NCBI RefSeq assembly: GCF_937921625.1
Contig: NZ_CAKZTI010000048.1
Coordinates: forward strand, 9,892-73,891
Length of the DNA stretch: 64,000 nt
Origin: an uncultured Campylobacter sp.
Lineage (GTDB): Bacteria > Campylobacterota > Campylobacteria > Campylobacterales > Campylobacteraceae
Direction of reading: 5' to 3'
Shown: positions 47,832-58,290 of the stretch, one piece after another
Position numbering within the stretch: position 1 is the stretch's first letter
Layout: every line of letters begins with the position of its first letter
Notes under the pieces: model-generated
The model's database searches: none
Told to the model about the DNA's origin: nothing
Seen by the model: only the letters and a program-made list of their open reading frames with translations
Translations under genes and position numbers: made by a program

Positions 47832-48279
47832 ATTTACGCAGGCAAAGGAAGCGAATGGGCGCTCACAAAGTGACTAAAATTTGAGCCTTTCAAAAAAAAA
47901 AGAAGCGAGCGACGTCCACGAACGGCTAAAATTTAAGTTCAGCAAGTATGGGCACAAACGCTTATCGCATATCCAAAAAAACCTGCGTCGTAATCAAGCA
48001 TCTAGCAGGTTGCCTACGTCGCGTCAAGTCGCTTAAAATATTTCTGCTTTGCGTAGCCGCCGCTTTCAGCGCCTTGCCAGAGCAAAATCTCCACACATCG
48101 TTAACATTTGGATAATTGAATTCCTTCCATCACTCTGCTGTCCTCACTTTGTATGAGGTACCCAAATAATTTACTTGCGCTAACGCTTGCTAGTTATAAT
48201 TTATCTAAATTTTAAAGAGGAATTTTGACGCAGAATTTTATGGAATTTCGCTGCTGCAAATCTCACAATCGATAAAATT
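47832..48279. other. gene-free spacer with a rightward promoter-like site
   Basis: About 450 bases. Near the end, TATAAT (48195-48200), AAAGAGGA (48214-48221) and a TTG-initiated 16-codon frame (48225-48275) occur in order, followed by an inverted repeat AATCGATA/TATCGATT (48267-48288) that overlaps the convergent DUF333 gene end. A 10-base A-run lies near 47890. Otherwise empty. Confidence 0.4.
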
Positions 48280-48519
48280 CTATCGATTTACGCTCTTAAA
48301 TTTGCTCAAATCGCCGCCTGTTTTATAAAATTCTTCAGCATCGATCATAGTGCCGTCAGGCAGCTTACAAACGGTGTAATCCACGCCGTTGCCGTCTTTG
48401 CGGACGATCAGCTCGCCGCCATTTTTGATACAAAAATCCCCAGCAGCGCTAGCCTCTGCGCTCACCGAAGCGAAAGCGCCCACCGCAAGCGCCACTGCAA
48501 AAAATCTCTTAAAACTCAT
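48280..48519 (-). CDS. small periplasmic DUF333 protein
   Basis: A 79-residue protein with a signal peptide ending near ASA-AGDF (about residue 25). The mature part has the DUF333 layout CIKNGGELIVRKDGNGVDYTVCKLPDG with two cysteines that likely form a disulphide. Function of the family is unknown. AAAGGATTTAA precedes its ATG. It stands alone. Confidence 0.72.
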   Translation of the reverse strand: MSFKRFFAVALAVGAFASVSAEASAAGDFCIKNGGELIVRKDGNGVDYTVCKLPDGTMIDAEEFYKTGGDLSKFKSVNR

Positions 48520-48934
48520 TTAAATCCTTTCGTTTAATTTTGCCCGTTTTTAGGGTTAAGCTTGTATTTTAGGCGCTAGGTACACTAAGCAACCTGCGCC
48601 TAAATAAATAAACCGCCTTCCTTGAACACCGATAATAGCGTTTTAAATGTTAAATCCTACCTAATAAATCCCAGCAGCGCCAAGTCCGCTCGCCGCTGCA
48701 AAATCAAAGCCATCAGACTTCATCCAATGCAAAATTTAACATCATAAAATTTTGCCTTCAATAAAATTCTAGCAGCGAAATCCAAGCCGCATCAAAACTA
48801 TTTCTGCCGTAAAATACCGGCTATAAAAGCGAGAGTTATCACAAATACCAGCTCAGCGACAAGGCAAGCGCGGATCCTAAACAATCTCGTCTATAAGCGC
48901 GAGCCGCGTTCAAACCCTCTAAATTTAACCGCCG
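48520..48934. other. gene-free spacer
   Basis: About 415 bases between the DUF333 gene and serC, both on minus. No supportable gene; AAATTT words and CCAGC/CAAG repeats only. Confidence 0.4.
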
Positions 48935-50011
48935 CTAGCCGTTTTTGCGCGCAAACTCGCTCATAAAGGAGACTAGTTTTTCAACGTCTTCGTAGTTTAT
49001 CGCGTTGTAGATCGAGGCGCGGATGCCACCTAAAACGCGGTGTCCTTTAAGCCCGATCATCTCCTTCGCCTCCGCTTGCGCGACGAAGACGGGCTCAAGC
49101 GCGGCGTCTGCGATATTAAAGCTCACATTCATTAGGCTGCGGCTCTCCTTTTGCGCGTGGCCGCGGTAGAAGCCGCCGCTGGCATCGATCGCGCCGTAGA
49201 GTAGCGCCGCTTTGCGCTTGTTGCGCTCGTGCATCGCCGCGAGCCCGCCGATCTCGTCTTTGATCCAGCCGAGCATTAAATTTAGCATGTAAATTCCGAA
49301 GGTATTCGGGGTGTTACTCATCGAGTCCGCGTCCGCCTGCGTCTTGTAGCGCAGGATCATCGGCGTTTTGGGATTTGCGCGATCCAGCAGATCCTTGCGG
49401 ATCGCTACCATCGTAACGCCCGCGGGCCCGCCGTTTTTCTGAATGCCGCCGTAAAACATCCCCACGCTGCTAAGATCCACGGGTCGCGAAAACAGATCGC
49501 TCGAGCTATCGACCACGAGCGGGCAGCCGCACTGCGGTAGCTGCGGATACTGCGTGCCGTAGATCGTGTTGTTCGAGCAGATGTAGCCGTAGTCCGCGCC
49601 GTCAGAGAATTTAACCTCCGGGATGCGGTCGAATTTGCTCTCCTCGCTGCTTGCGACCACGCGGTAGTTTATGCCGAGCACGCCCGCTTCCTTGATCGCT
49701 TTACTTGTCCAGTTACCCGTGTTGGCGTATTCTGCGACGCCGCCTGCGTATAGGTTCATCGGCACCTGCGCGAACTGAAGGCTCGCACCGCCTTGTAAAA
49801 ACAAAATCGTAAAATCGTCCGAAAAGCCATAGAGATCGCGCACGCTGCTCATCGCGCTATGCAAAACTTCCTCGAAAATTTTAGTGCGGTGCGAGATCTC
49901 CATTATCGAAAATCCGCGCCCTGCGTAGTTTAGCAGCTCCTCTTGCGCCTGCTTTAGCACGCCTAGCGGGATGGTGCTAGGTCCTGCGCTAAAATTTAAA
50001 ACCCTATCCAT
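48935..50011 (-). CDS. serC: phosphoserine aminotransferase
   Basis: PLP enzyme of serine (and pyridoxal) synthesis. ATG 50011 is chosen for AAAGGAGGCAAA directly upstream, giving the typical start [14 protein letters not shown] and 358 residues. [16 protein letters not shown], the PLP lysine in [12 protein letters not shown], and the C-terminal [17 protein letters not shown] are intact. It follows xseA by 10 bases on the same strand. Confidence 0.95.
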   Translation of the reverse strand: MDRVLNFSAGPSTIPLGVLKQAQEELLNYAGRGFSIMEISHRTKIFEEVLHSAMSSVRDLYGFSDDFTILFLQGGASLQFAQVPMNLYAGGVAEYANTGNWTSKAIKEAGVLGINYRVVASSEESKFDRIPEVKFSDGADYGYICSNNTIYGTQYPQLPQCGCPLVVDSSSDLFSRPVDLSSVGMFYGGIQKNGGPAGVTMVAIRKDLLDRANPKTPMILRYKTQADADSMSNTPNTFGIYMLNLMLGWIKDEIGGLAAMHERNKRKAALLYGAIDASGGFYRGHAQKESRSLMNVSFNIADAALEPVFVAQAEAKEMIGLKGHRVLGGIRASIYNAINYEDVEKLVSFMSEFARKNG

Positions 50012-50021
50012 TTTGCCTCCT

Positions 50022-51188
50022 TTAGATGATTTTTGCGTTTTTGCTGAGCTGCTGTGAGCAAAGGACGAACTCGTCGCCCGCGGCAAGCTCGCCCAAGCTC
50101 ACCGTTTTGCCGTCCTTTTGGATTTGAACGAGGTCTTTGGTGATCTCAAAAAATTTCGCCTTTTGCGCCAAAAGCTCATCCTTAGCGCTTAGCGTATGCT
50201 CTGCGGCGCTTAGCTTGGAGCCGATAAAATTTTTAAATTTAAGCTCGAAATTTAAAAGCCCCGCGAGCGAGCCTGAAATTTTTGGCTCGATCGATTTTGA
50301 TTTAAGCTCTAAAGCTGCAAGGCTCAGCACGTTTTGTGCGGATGAAATTTTATCTTTTATCAGCCTATCAAACGCGTCGCTTATGCCGTCTAGGCTCTGA
50401 AAGATCGCGCAAATATCGGGCAGCAGGTCGATCATCGCGGCGGTGGGCGTGAGGCTTCGGTGATCGGCTACGAAATCGCTGATGCTAAAATCGATCTCGT
50501 GCCCGACCGCCGAGATGACGGGCGTTTTGGCCGCGTAGATCGCGCGCGCCAAGGTCTCGTCGTTGAAGCACCACAGATCCTCGCGCGAGCCGCCGCCGCG
50601 AGCGATTACGATCGCATCGTAGCCCTTCTCGTCGGCTACGCGCAATGCGCTTATGATCGAAGCAGGCGCGCCCTCGCCTTGCACTAGCGCGTTATACAGA
50701 TCGATCTTGCAAAGCGCGAAGCGGTCCTGTGCCGTGCGAAGCATATCCGCCTGCGCCGCAGAACCCGCGCTCGTGATGATCGCGATGCTTTGGGCAAATT
50801 TCGGAAGCTGTTTTTTGTGCGCGGCATCGAAAAGCCCCTCTTTGCTAAGCTTCTGCTTTAGCGCGGCAAATGCCGCTTCCAGCTCGCCCTCACCGCTTTT
50901 GCGGATATTTGATACCTGAATCTGATATGCGCCCGTTGGGGCGTAGAGCGAGACCTTGCCGCTTACGATGAGTTTATCGCCGACGGCGGGGATAAAATTT
51001 ATCCGCGTGGCGTTAAATTTAAACATCGCGCAATCGATTGCCGCGCTCGCGTCTTTGATCGTGAAATACCAGTGCCCGCTCGTACTTTGAATTCTAAGCT
51101 TAGATATTTCGCCCTCGACTTCGACGAAGCTAAAGCTCGTCTCCAAAAGCGTCTTGGCTTGGGCGTTGAGCTCGCTTACGCTAAGCAT
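50022..51188 (-). CDS. xseA: exodeoxyribonuclease VII large subunit
   Basis: A 388-residue XseA. N-terminal OB-fold ([22 protein letters not shown]), then the catalytic core with [21 protein letters not shown] and [28 protein letters not shown] (given here as separate known motifs), then a helical C-terminal part. The ATG at 51188 fits the family start MLSVSELN; it overlaps the ubiE stop by 8 bases. Degrades single-stranded DNA with XseB, which is not next to it. Confidence 0.93.
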   Translation of the reverse strand: MLSVSELNAQAKTLLETSFSFVEVEGEISKLRIQSTSGHWYFTIKDASAAIDCAMFKFNATRINFIPAVGDKLIVSGKVSLYAPTGAYQIQVSNIRKSGEGELEAAFAALKQKLSKEGLFDAAHKKQLPKFAQSIAIITSAGSAAQADMLRTAQDRFALCKIDLYNALVQGEGAPASIISALRVADEKGYDAIVIARGGGSREDLWCFNDETLARAIYAAKTPVISAVGHEIDFSISDFVADHRSLTPTAAMIDLLPDICAIFQSLDGISDAFDRLIKDKISSAQNVLSLAALELKSKSIEPKISGSLAGLLNFELKFKNFIGSKLSAAEHTLSAKDELLAQKAKFFEITKDLVQIQKDGKTVSLGELAAGDEFVLCSQQLSKNAKII

Positions 51189-51909
51189 CGTCGCTCTTCC
51201 GCACGATTTTCTCCGCGATGAAAAGCGTGCTGACGTCGAAGCTGAAGCCCTTTTGCACGCGCAGCTCAAAGCCCGCATTTTTGAGCTTTTCGCTAAAGCT
51301 CGCGGCGTCTAGGAAGCTACCGATGGAGCTTGGCAGATACTCGTAGGCTTCTTTATTTTTCGAGATAAAGGCGCCGATTTTGGGCAAAATTTTGCTCACG
51401 TAAAAATCTCTGATTTTAAACGCGAGCCCGCCGCTTGCGGCTTTGGTAAATTCCAAAACCACGAGCGAGCCGCCCGGTTTGATGATCCGATTAAACTCCG
51501 CAAGCGCCGCGTCCAGCTCCACGACGTTTCTTATGCCATAGCTGATGCTTAAAATATCCACGCTCGCGTCATCCAACGTCGTAGCGCCCGCGGTTGCCTT
51601 GATAAACTCGCAGCCAGGAAATTTTTGCCTCGCTACCTCAAGCATCCCCTCGCTAGGATCGATCCCCACGATCCGCTCGATCTGCACGCCGCGCTGCGCC
51701 GCGCCGTCGCGCCATGAGCTTATCATATCGCCCGTACCACACGCGACGTCGGCGATACTCACGAGCTTTCCTTTAAGCTTTTCAAGCGTCAGTTCGACCG
51801 CTTTTTTGCGCCACGAAACGTCCACGCCGAAGCTGATGGCGCGGTTTGCCAGATCGTAGGTAGGCGCGATCTCATCGAACATCTTTATAATTTTTTCCTG
51901 TTTTTGCAC
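51181..51909 (-). CDS. ubiE: demethylmenaquinone/ubiquinone methyltransferase
   Basis: SAM-dependent C-methyltransferase (UbiE/MenG) of the respiratory quinone pathway; Campylobacter make menaquinone, so the MenG role is likely. Motif I DVACGTGDMI, then VGIDPSEGMLEVA, DDASVDILSISYGIRNV and the PGGSLVVLEF stretch are diagnostic. 242 residues. Sits 9 bases after the CHAD gene and overlaps xseA. Confidence 0.93.
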   Translation of the reverse strand: MQKQEKIIKMFDEIAPTYDLANRAISFGVDVSWRKKAVELTLEKLKGKLVSIADVACGTGDMISSWRDGAAQRGVQIERIVGIDPSEGMLEVARQKFPGCEFIKATAGATTLDDASVDILSISYGIRNVVELDAALAEFNRIIKPGGSLVVLEFTKAASGGLAFKIRDFYVSKILPKIGAFISKNKEAYEYLPSSIGSFLDAASFSEKLKNAGFELRVQKGFSFDVSTLFIAEKIVRKSDDA

Positions 51910-51918
51910 GGGCTTTCC

Positions 51919-53337
51919 TTATTCGTATGCTTTGATTTTACGCAGCGATCTTTTCAGCGCGCGCAAAAGAGCCTCTTTTTCATTTAAAATTTTTTCCTCC
52001 AGCTCGGCGCGGCGATCGTTTAGGCGGGCGTCCAGAGCCAGCAGATACGCAAACGCGACGCCGCTTTTATCGCTTGCTTTTTGATAGATCGCGATGAAAT
52101 TTTGCCATACGCTGATATCTTGCAGCGCGCCGAAATCCTCGCAGGCGGCCTTGGTGCGTTTAAACAGCTCCCTGACGCAGCCTTCATCAAAGCTTCTTGC
52201 AAAAATTTCAAGCGCGTATCGCAGCCTCTTTAGCCCTATGCGCACGTCGTGAAATGCCTGCAGAGATGAGCCTTGCTTTAAATTTTTTAGCTCTGCGCGC
52301 AAGCTTTTAATCAGCTTGCAAAGGCGGGCGGAGGCGAACTTTTTTGAAATTTTTTCATATTCGCTGCGTGCGTAGATACCATCCGCGCCGCTTAGAAAGC
52401 CGCTAATAGCGCCGCTTAAATCTGCAAATTCCGAACTAGAAAGAAATTCTAAAATTTTATCCTCCGAGCGCTTTGCGATAAGATTTAGCTGCTGCAAAAA
52501 GCTCGCAGGCGCGTCGTCGGCTTTTAAAAACTCCGCAAAAACGTGAAGGTCTCGCAGCTGATTGCTGCGGCTCATAAATTCTGCGAGGAGTTTTAAAATT
52601 TCATCCTTTTTTTCAGCTTCGAAAAGCGGCGCGGATAGCTTCAAAACGGCTCTAAATTTACGAATCTGCACGCGCAGCTCGTGAAGCGCTTCGGGGGCTA
52701 GGCTTTTTTGATATTCGCTCTTTGCGCCGCACGCCCTCGTCCACGCTAGCTCAAGCGCCAAACGCGCGAGCTTAACGCTGTCCGCATAGGGCGGCGCGAA
52801 AAATTTAACTCGGCTAAATTTTTTAAAAACACTGCGGGCGTGCGCGAAATCAAGCGAGCGCGGCGGGATACCGTAGCGCGCCAGATAGCGGCTTTTGTAG
52901 CGATAATCGTCGGTGATCTCGCAAAAATCGGTGCTGCCGAAGGTTTTTGCAAAATCAAAATTTGCGCTTGCCGCCTCGCTTTGAAATTTCGCTCGTAAAA
53001 TCACGAGCGTGCTTAGCTCGCCGCCGTAAAGCTCTAGCCAAAACTCCGCTTCGTCACTGGCAAAGCCGTAACGGTTCTTTTGCACGACTCGGGCGATCCT
53101 GCTTTTTAAAGCCTCTTTGAAATCATCTTTTGAAATTTTAAAATTTAGAGTTTGTCTGTCAAGATCCTCTTTTTTATGGTGCAAAGAGCATTCGTCGTTT
53201 TGGCGGATGTAGTAAATTTCGGGATAGAACGAAGTATAAAACCAAGCGATCTTTACCTTGCGACATTTCAGCCCCGCACGCTCTAGCGTCCGCAGAATCG
53301 AATCGTCGCTCAATAAAAATTTACGCTTAGTTTGCAT
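51919..53337 (-). CDS. CYTH/CHAD domain protein
   Basis: A 472-residue protein. The N-terminal part (about 1-190) with alternating strands (AEFWLELYGGELSTLVILRA) resembles a CYTH-type domain; the C-terminal half is a CHAD domain: LHELRVQIRKFRAVLKL, SNQLRDLHVFAEFL and FHDVRIGLKRLRYALEIF, with the conserved His and basic residues that bind polyphosphate. A link with polyphosphate is likely; the CYTH assignment is weaker. Confidence 0.75.
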   Translation of the reverse strand: MQTKRKFLLSDDSILRTLERAGLKCRKVKIAWFYTSFYPEIYYIRQNDECSLHHKKEDLDRQTLNFKISKDDFKEALKSRIARVVQKNRYGFASDEAEFWLELYGGELSTLVILRAKFQSEAASANFDFAKTFGSTDFCEITDDYRYKSRYLARYGIPPRSLDFAHARSVFKKFSRVKFFAPPYADSVKLARLALELAWTRACGAKSEYQKSLAPEALHELRVQIRKFRAVLKLSAPLFEAEKKDEILKLLAEFMSRSNQLRDLHVFAEFLKADDAPASFLQQLNLIAKRSEDKILEFLSSSEFADLSGAISGFLSGADGIYARSEYEKISKKFASARLCKLIKSLRAELKNLKQGSSLQAFHDVRIGLKRLRYALEIFARSFDEGCVRELFKRTKAACEDFGALQDISVWQNFIAIYQKASDKSGVAFAYLLALDARLNDRRAELEEKILNEKEALLRALKRSLRKIKAYE

Positions 53338-53385
53338 ACCCGCTCCAAAAATAAAGTGGGTAATAATAGCAGAAAATTCTTTAAA

Positions 53386-53796
53386 CTATCTACACTTTTC
53401 GCAGTCTTCGACCGTAGCCGTGATATTTAGCTTGCGGATGAAATTGCCCGCTTTGCGCTCGATGTTTTTTAAAACGTCCTTATTAAAGGCATCATCCATG
53501 AAAAGATCCGTGACATTGCCGCATTTTTCGCATACGACGTGGATGTGCGGCATCTGATAAATGTCGTAGCGACTCTTTTTATTCGGCGCATTGACCTCGA
53601 CTACGACGCCTTCGTCGAGCAGGGTGTTTAAATTTTTATAAACCGTCGCTAGCGAAATGGATGGATAGTCCTCCTTGATCCCCTCGTATAGGTCATCTAT
53701 ACTTGGATGTTCGTGGCGATCCAGCACCTTTAGGATGCACAATCTTTGAGGAGTTGCTTTCAAACCGCAAGTTTTGAGTAGTTCTACGTGGCTCAT
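53386..53796 (-). CDS. perR: peroxide-responsive Fur-family repressor
   Basis: A 136-residue regulator. LKATPQRLCILKVLDRHEHPSIDDLY and YPSISLATVYKNLNTL form the winged helix; IHVVCEKCGNVTDL and C-terminal CEKC are the structural zinc site; His residues of the regulatory metal site lie near HEHP and HIH. It resembles the Campylobacter PerR more than Fur. Controls peroxide defence by sensing oxidation of bound iron. Confidence 0.9.
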   Translation of the reverse strand: MSHVELLKTCGLKATPQRLCILKVLDRHEHPSIDDLYEGIKEDYPSISLATVYKNLNTLLDEGVVVEVNAPNKKSRYDIYQMPHIHVVCEKCGNVTDLFMDDAFNKDVLKNIERKAGNFIRKLNITATVEDCEKCR

Positions 53797-53821
53797 TTTT
53801 GTCCTTCAAAAAATTTTAAAG

Positions 53822-53862
53822 TGATATTATCAAATTTTACTTTAAACAAAGTTGATATTAAC
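53822..53862 (-). promoter_or_regulatory. candidate PerR/Fur-type operator ahead of perR
   Basis: Two related sites lie in the perR upstream gap: TGATATTATCA (53822-53832, near-perfect inverted repeat) and TTGATATTAACT (about 53851-53862), the first overlapping a likely -10 (GATAAT on the minus strand). Autoregulation by PerR is known in Campylobacter; the match here is by eye. Confidence 0.3.
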
Positions 53863-55694
53863 TAATACTTTTTATCACTTAATATTCGCTCGGTTAGAGT
53901 TTGGATATCCAAGCCCAAGCTACGCTCCACGTCGGCGGTCTTGCCGTGCGGTAAAAAGATATCAGCAAATTCGAAGCTCACGATCTTTACGTCCGAAATT
54001 TCATTTTCTTGCAAAAATGCGCTTAAAATTTCACCGACGCCGCCCTTTTTGGCATTGTCGCTAAAGACGTACCAAATTTTATCTTTGCGAGCCAAGCTTC
54101 GCAAAAACTCGGCGTCTAAAGGCTTTACAAAGACTAGATCCACGACGTCTGCTTCGATCTGCCCCTCCAGCGCCTCGGCCGTTTTATACGCTCTACCAGC
54201 GCCGTTTCCGTAGCCGATGAACGCTACTCGCGCGCTATCGCTGCGCTTCAGAAACACCGATTTTGCAAGCTCTACTACAGATGCGCCAGTCTCGTCGCAG
54301 CCCAAGATAAAGCTTCCGCGCGGATAGCGGATCGCCAAAACCCCTTCGTGCGCGTAGGAGTACTCGATGATTCGTTTAAAGCTCGTCTCGTCACGCGGCG
54401 CGCACATACTGACGTTTGGGATCGCATTTAAGAAGCTCACGTCAAAGACCCCCTCGTGCGTCTCGCCGTCTTCGCCCACGATGCCCGCGCGATCCATCGC
54501 AAGGACTAAATTTAAGTTCATAATCGCCGCGTCATGGACGATCTGATCAAACGCGCGCTGCATAAAGGTCGAATATATCGTAACGTACGGCTTAAAACCC
54601 TCGCGTGCCATCGCAGCCATCGAGCTTAGCGCGTGAGGCTCGGCGATCGCGACATCCCAGAAGCGGTGAGGAAATTTCTCGATCAGCTTATCCATACCCG
54701 TGCCGCTTGGCATCGCAGCGGTCACGCCCACGACGTTTTCATGCTTAGCGGCTAAATTTAAAAGTGCCTCGGCGTAAATTTGCGTGGCGCTTTTGGTGGC
54801 TGATTTTTTCTTAAATTCTCCGCTTTGAATGTCGAAAGGCCCTACGCCGTGCCAGCTCTCCAAATATCCCTCGGCCTTATCATAGCCCTTGCCTTTGATC
54901 GTTTGAGCGTGCACGACGACGGGTTTGCGCGCGCTTTTTGCCGTCTTTAGCGCCGATATTATATCCTCTAGATTATGTCCGTCCACGGGACCGATGTAAT
55001 CAAGCCCAAGCTCCTCAAAATACATCCCAGGGATGATGAGCTTTAAGGAATTTTCAAAGCGCTTTGCCATATATGTCGCGCTTTGCGGAGCGTGAGAGAG
55101 CAGCTCTCTTACGTGGGATTTAAATTTTTGATATGTCTCGCCCGCCATCGCTTGGCTTAGGTACTTACTAAAGGCGCCGATAGGCTTGCTGATACTCATT
55201 TTGTTGTCGTTTAGGATGATGATGCAGGGCAGGCGCAGATCTCCTAACTCGTTCATCGCCTCATAAGTCATACCGCCGCTCATCGAGCCGTCGCCGATGA
55301 GTACGACCGGCACGCGATCTTCGTGCTTTAGGCTTATCGCTTTTGCCGCGCCCACGGCTAAAGAGATCGACGTCGAGGCGTGTCCTGCGACGAAGTAGTC
55401 AAATTTACTCTCGCTGGGTTTCGTGTAGCCGCTGATACCGCCAAACTGCCTAAGCGAGCCGAACTCCTCCCAGCGATCCGTCAGAAGCTTGTGCGCGTAG
55501 CTTTGATGGCTCACATCAAAGATAAACGGATCGCTCGTGACGTCGAATACGTAGTGCATCGCCACGATGAGCTCGACCGCGCCCATATTTGAGCTTAGAT
55601 GACCGCCGTTTTTGCTCACGACTTCGATTATGCGCGCTCTGATCTGTGTGCAAAGCTCCCGTAGCTCCTCTAGGCTTTTATTTTTAATATCCAC
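53862..55694 (-). CDS. dxs: 1-deoxy-D-xylulose-5-phosphate synthase
   Basis: First enzyme of the MEP isoprenoid pathway, thiamine diphosphate-dependent. [20 protein letters not shown] is the cofactor motif (given in part), [12 protein letters not shown] precedes it, and [15 protein letters not shown] with MCAPRDE follow. 610 residues, normal. It overlaps hisC by 11 bases. Confidence 0.95.
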   Translation of the reverse strand: MDIKNKSLEELRELCTQIRARIIEVVSKNGGHLSSNMGAVELIVAMHYVFDVTSDPFIFDVSHQSYAHKLLTDRWEEFGSLRQFGGISGYTKPSESKFDYFVAGHASTSISLAVGAAKAISLKHEDRVPVVLIGDGSMSGGMTYEAMNELGDLRLPCIIILNDNKMSISKPIGAFSKYLSQAMAGETYQKFKSHVRELLSHAPQSATYMAKRFENSLKLIIPGMYFEELGLDYIGPVDGHNLEDIISALKTAKSARKPVVVHAQTIKGKGYDKAEGYLESWHGVGPFDIQSGEFKKKSATKSATQIYAEALLNLAAKHENVVGVTAAMPSGTGMDKLIEKFPHRFWDVAIAEPHALSSMAAMAREGFKPYVTIYSTFMQRAFDQIVHDAAIMNLNLVLAMDRAGIVGEDGETHEGVFDVSFLNAIPNVSMCAPRDETSFKRIIEYSYAHEGVLAIRYPRGSFILGCDETGASVVELAKSVFLKRSDSARVAFIGYGNGAGRAYKTAEALEGQIEADVVDLVFVKPLDAEFLRSLARKDKIWYVFSDNAKKGGVGEILSAFLQENEISDVKIVSFEFADIFLPHGKTADVERSLGLDIQTLTERILSDKKY

Positions 55695-56793
55695 TTAAAA
55701 TTTCTCCCAAAGCGCCCAAGACGCGATCGTTTTGCCCCTGTGTGCCGATCGTGATGCGCACGGCGTTTAGCCCATAGCTTTTTAAATTTCGAATGATGAT
55801 GCCGCGGCGCAGAAGCTGCTCGCAAAGCTCGCTGCTATCTATCGGCGGGCTAAGTTTAAACGTGATGAAATTTGCGTAGCTAGGGATAAATTCCAAATTT
55901 CGCTCGTGCGCAAAATCCTCGAAGCGGCTCATCTGCGCGGCGTTGTTTTGCAGGCTCTTTTGCACGAAAGCCTCGTCTTTTAGCGCCGCAATCGCCGCTG
56001 CGAGGCTAAGCGTCGTGATGTTAAAGGGCGGTCGCAGCTTATAAAGCGCGCTTATGATTACGCGCGGCGCGATGCCGTAGCCTACGCGCATACCGCCTAG
56101 GCCGTAGACCTTTGAGAAGGTACCTAGATAGAGCACGTTTTTAAAATTTTGAATTAAAAATTTCGGATCGAGCTTTTTGCGTTCATCTTTAAACGCCGCA
56201 AATTCGTTGTATGCGGCATCGATCACTAAAAGCGTATCCTCATCCACGCTTCGAGCGAACTCATACACAGCCTCCGCATCCAAGCACTCGCCAAGCGGGT
56301 TGTTCGGCACGCACAAAAAGATGACCGAAATTTCATCCCTGTGCGCGTTATAAATTTTTAAAAGCTCAGCCAGATCGTGCTCCTGCGCACTCGTTTTGTA
56401 AACTTTAGCCTCGCAATGGCTTGCGTAGATGCCGTACATCGCGAAAGTGACGCCCGCTTGCAGTATCGCGCAGCGCGAATTGAGCTTGGCATGCAGCGCA
56501 AACTCGATGATCTGATCGCTGCCCGCGCCGATGATGATATTTTGCGGCTCTACGCCGAATTTTAATGCGAGCGCCCCCTTTAGCTCATACATCGAATCAT
56601 CAGGGTAAAGATGCGCGCGTGCCGCATTTTGCACGATCGCCTCCTGCACCGCTTCGCTCGTGCCGAAGGGATTTTCGTTGCTGGCAAGCTTTAGCACGTC
56701 CTGCTTGCGGATACCAAACTCGCGCACCACAAGCTCGATCGGCTTACCCGCTTCGTAATTGCTTAGATTTTCTACAAATTCGTTAAATTTCAT
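55684..56793 (-). CDS. hisC: histidinol-phosphate aminotransferase
   Basis: PLP class I aminotransferase of histidine synthesis, which may also act on aromatic amino acids. SNENPFGTS start, [16 protein letters not shown] and the PLP lysine in [15 protein letters not shown] are intact. ATG 56793 shares a base with the pheA stop (TGATG), a coupled pair, and a GGAGG lies six bases ahead. 369 residues. Confidence 0.92.
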   Translation of the reverse strand: MKFNEFVENLSNYEAGKPIELVVREFGIRKQDVLKLASNENPFGTSEAVQEAIVQNAARAHLYPDDSMYELKGALALKFGVEPQNIIIGAGSDQIIEFALHAKLNSRCAILQAGVTFAMYGIYASHCEAKVYKTSAQEHDLAELLKIYNAHRDEISVIFLCVPNNPLGECLDAEAVYEFARSVDEDTLLVIDAAYNEFAAFKDERKKLDPKFLIQNFKNVLYLGTFSKVYGLGGMRVGYGIAPRVIISALYKLRPPFNITTLSLAAAIAALKDEAFVQKSLQNNAAQMSRFEDFAHERNLEFIPSYANFITFKLSPPIDSSELCEQLLRRGIIIRNLKSYGLNAVRITIGTQGQNDRVLGALGEILSGY

Positions 56794-57872
56794 CACTCCC
56801 CTCCGTTTATATAGCTTCCCAGCCAGGTGACTTCGTGTCCGTTTTTCTGCGCGTTTTGCAGCACGCGCGCCACGCGCTCGTCGTCGATGTGTCCTTCAAA
56901 ATCGATGTAAAAGACGCTTTTAAAATCCCTAAGTTTGACCGGGCGACTTTCGAGCTTGGTTAAATTTATCCCCTCGTTGCGAAACATCTGCAAAAAGTCC
57001 ACGAGCCCGCCCGGGCGGTCGTCGGTTTTGGCTAGGATGCTCGTTTTGTTGCGGTCGCTTTTTTGGTTTTTAAAGTCGCTCAGCACGAAAAAGCGCGTGC
57101 GGTTGGCGGAGTTGTCCTCGATCTTTTGAAACATCATCGGCACGCCGTAAAGATCGGCGGCGATCTTGGAGCAGATCGCGGCGGAGTGCGGCGTGGCGGC
57201 TGCCATCTGCGCCGCAAGCGCGGTCGATTTGGTCGCGGTAAATTTAACGCCGCTAAGGCCGTGATCGTCTAAAAATTTAAGGCACTGATTGTATCCTTGC
57301 GGATGCGAGAATATCTGATCCACCGTGCTTACGTCGTCGCAGTGGCTCGCAAAGCAGTGGTGGATATCCATATAAATTTCGGCGACGATCTTGACGCCTT
57401 CGTATTTTCGCAAGCAATCAAGCGTAGCGCCCACCGCGCCTTCGGTGTTGTTTTCGATCGGCACGACGCCGTATTTCGCCTCGCCGCTACCAAGCTCTTT
57501 AAAGACTGCTTCGATGTTTGAAAGCGGCAGATAGGAGCTTACCGCGCCGAAGCGGCTCTTGGCGGCTTGGTGCGAATAGGTGCCGAAAGGCCCTAAAAAC
57601 GCGACGATCTGCGGCTTTTCTAAATTTCGCGAGACCGAGAAAATTTCAAAAAATATCGCCTCGATCGCCTCTTTGCTTAAATTTCGCGCCTTTCCGCCGT
57701 CCAGCCTGCTGATGATCGAGCGCTCGCGCTCCGGGCGGTAGATCGCGCTGCCCGCGGTCTGCTTCAGCTCGCCGATCTTTTTGACAAACCCCATGCGCTC
57801 GTCGATAAGGCGCAAAATTTCATCATCCAGCCTGTCGATACAAACGCGCAGATCATCGATGTTTTGCATCAT
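56793..57872 (-). CDS. pheA: chorismate mutase / prephenate dehydratase
   Basis: Two-step enzyme to phenylpyruvate. Residues about 1-90 are chorismate mutase ([18 protein letters not shown]), 95-275 prephenate dehydratase ([23 protein letters not shown]), then an ACT regulatory domain ([18 protein letters not shown]) for phenylalanine feedback. 359 residues, intact. A second ATG one codon in is better spaced to the AGGAGG, so the start could be 57869. Overlaps the repeat ORF by 20 bases. Confidence 0.94.
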   Translation of the reverse strand: MMQNIDDLRVCIDRLDDEILRLIDERMGFVKKIGELKQTAGSAIYRPERERSIISRLDGGKARNLSKEAIEAIFFEIFSVSRNLEKPQIVAFLGPFGTYSHQAAKSRFGAVSSYLPLSNIEAVFKELGSGEAKYGVVPIENNTEGAVGATLDCLRKYEGVKIVAEIYMDIHHCFASHCDDVSTVDQIFSHPQGYNQCLKFLDDHGLSGVKFTATKSTALAAQMAAATPHSAAICSKIAADLYGVPMMFQKIEDNSANRTRFFVLSDFKNQKSDRNKTSILAKTDDRPGGLVDFLQMFRNEGINLTKLESRPVKLRDFKSVFYIDFEGHIDDERVARVLQNAQKNGHEVTWLGSYINGGE

Positions 57873-58290
57873 AGCCCTCCTTTTGCTCGCCCCTGAATTT
57901 CGGTTTTAGAAATTTTGCGCCGACGCTCTTGCTGCTTTGTGCTTTGAAATTCTTGCCGCGTGAGCCTAAAATTTCATCGCTTAAGATAGCTGCACCGCAA
58001 CTTCCGCGCGCTAAGAAGACGCGATAAAATTCGTCGCAGCGGGATTTGAAATTTAAAGAGCCGAGATTAAAATTTAAAGCGGGGCTTTGTTCTGGCGTGA
58101 AATTTAGAGACGCATTTTGTTCGGATTTGAAATTTAAAGCAGGGACGCATCCTGGCTTGGAATTTAAAGCAGCAGTGCGTTTAAAATTTAGGGCCGAACT
58201 CGCCGTGGCATTAAAATTTAAAGCCGCTGCGCGCTCGGATTTGAAATTTAAGATTGCGCCCCGTTTTGGACGGCTCGCCGCGCGGCTCAT
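57853..58290 (-). CDS. repeat-peptide ORF between lysA and pheA (145 aa)
   Basis: An open frame of 145 codons beginning MSRAASRP, whose ATG overlaps the lysA stop (ATGA) and whose end overlaps pheA by 20 bases. Residues 10-82 are eight copies of a peptide built on (A/S)LNF(K/N), spaced 10, 10, 8, 10, 10, 10 and 7 residues. The last 60 residues are basic and unlike the repeats. I do not know the product; it may be an expanded repeat that stayed in frame or a decayed gene remnant. Confidence 0.4.
   Translation of the reverse strand: MSRAASRPKRGAILNFKSERAAALNFNATASSALNFKRTAALNSKPGCVPALNFKSEQNASLNFTPEQSPALNFNLGSLNFKSRCDEFYRVFLARGSCGAAILSDEILGSRGKNFKAQSSKSVGAKFLKPKFRGEQKEGYDAKHR
58045..58263 (-). 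repeat. eight degenerate 30-bp units encoding LNF peptides
   Basis: Tandem-like units, mostly 30 bases apart, each with a TTAAATTTTAA- or TTTAAATTT-like core. They code for RGAILNFKSE, RAAALNFNAT, ASSALNFKRT and similar. They lie inside the repeat-peptide ORF. Confidence 0.75.
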
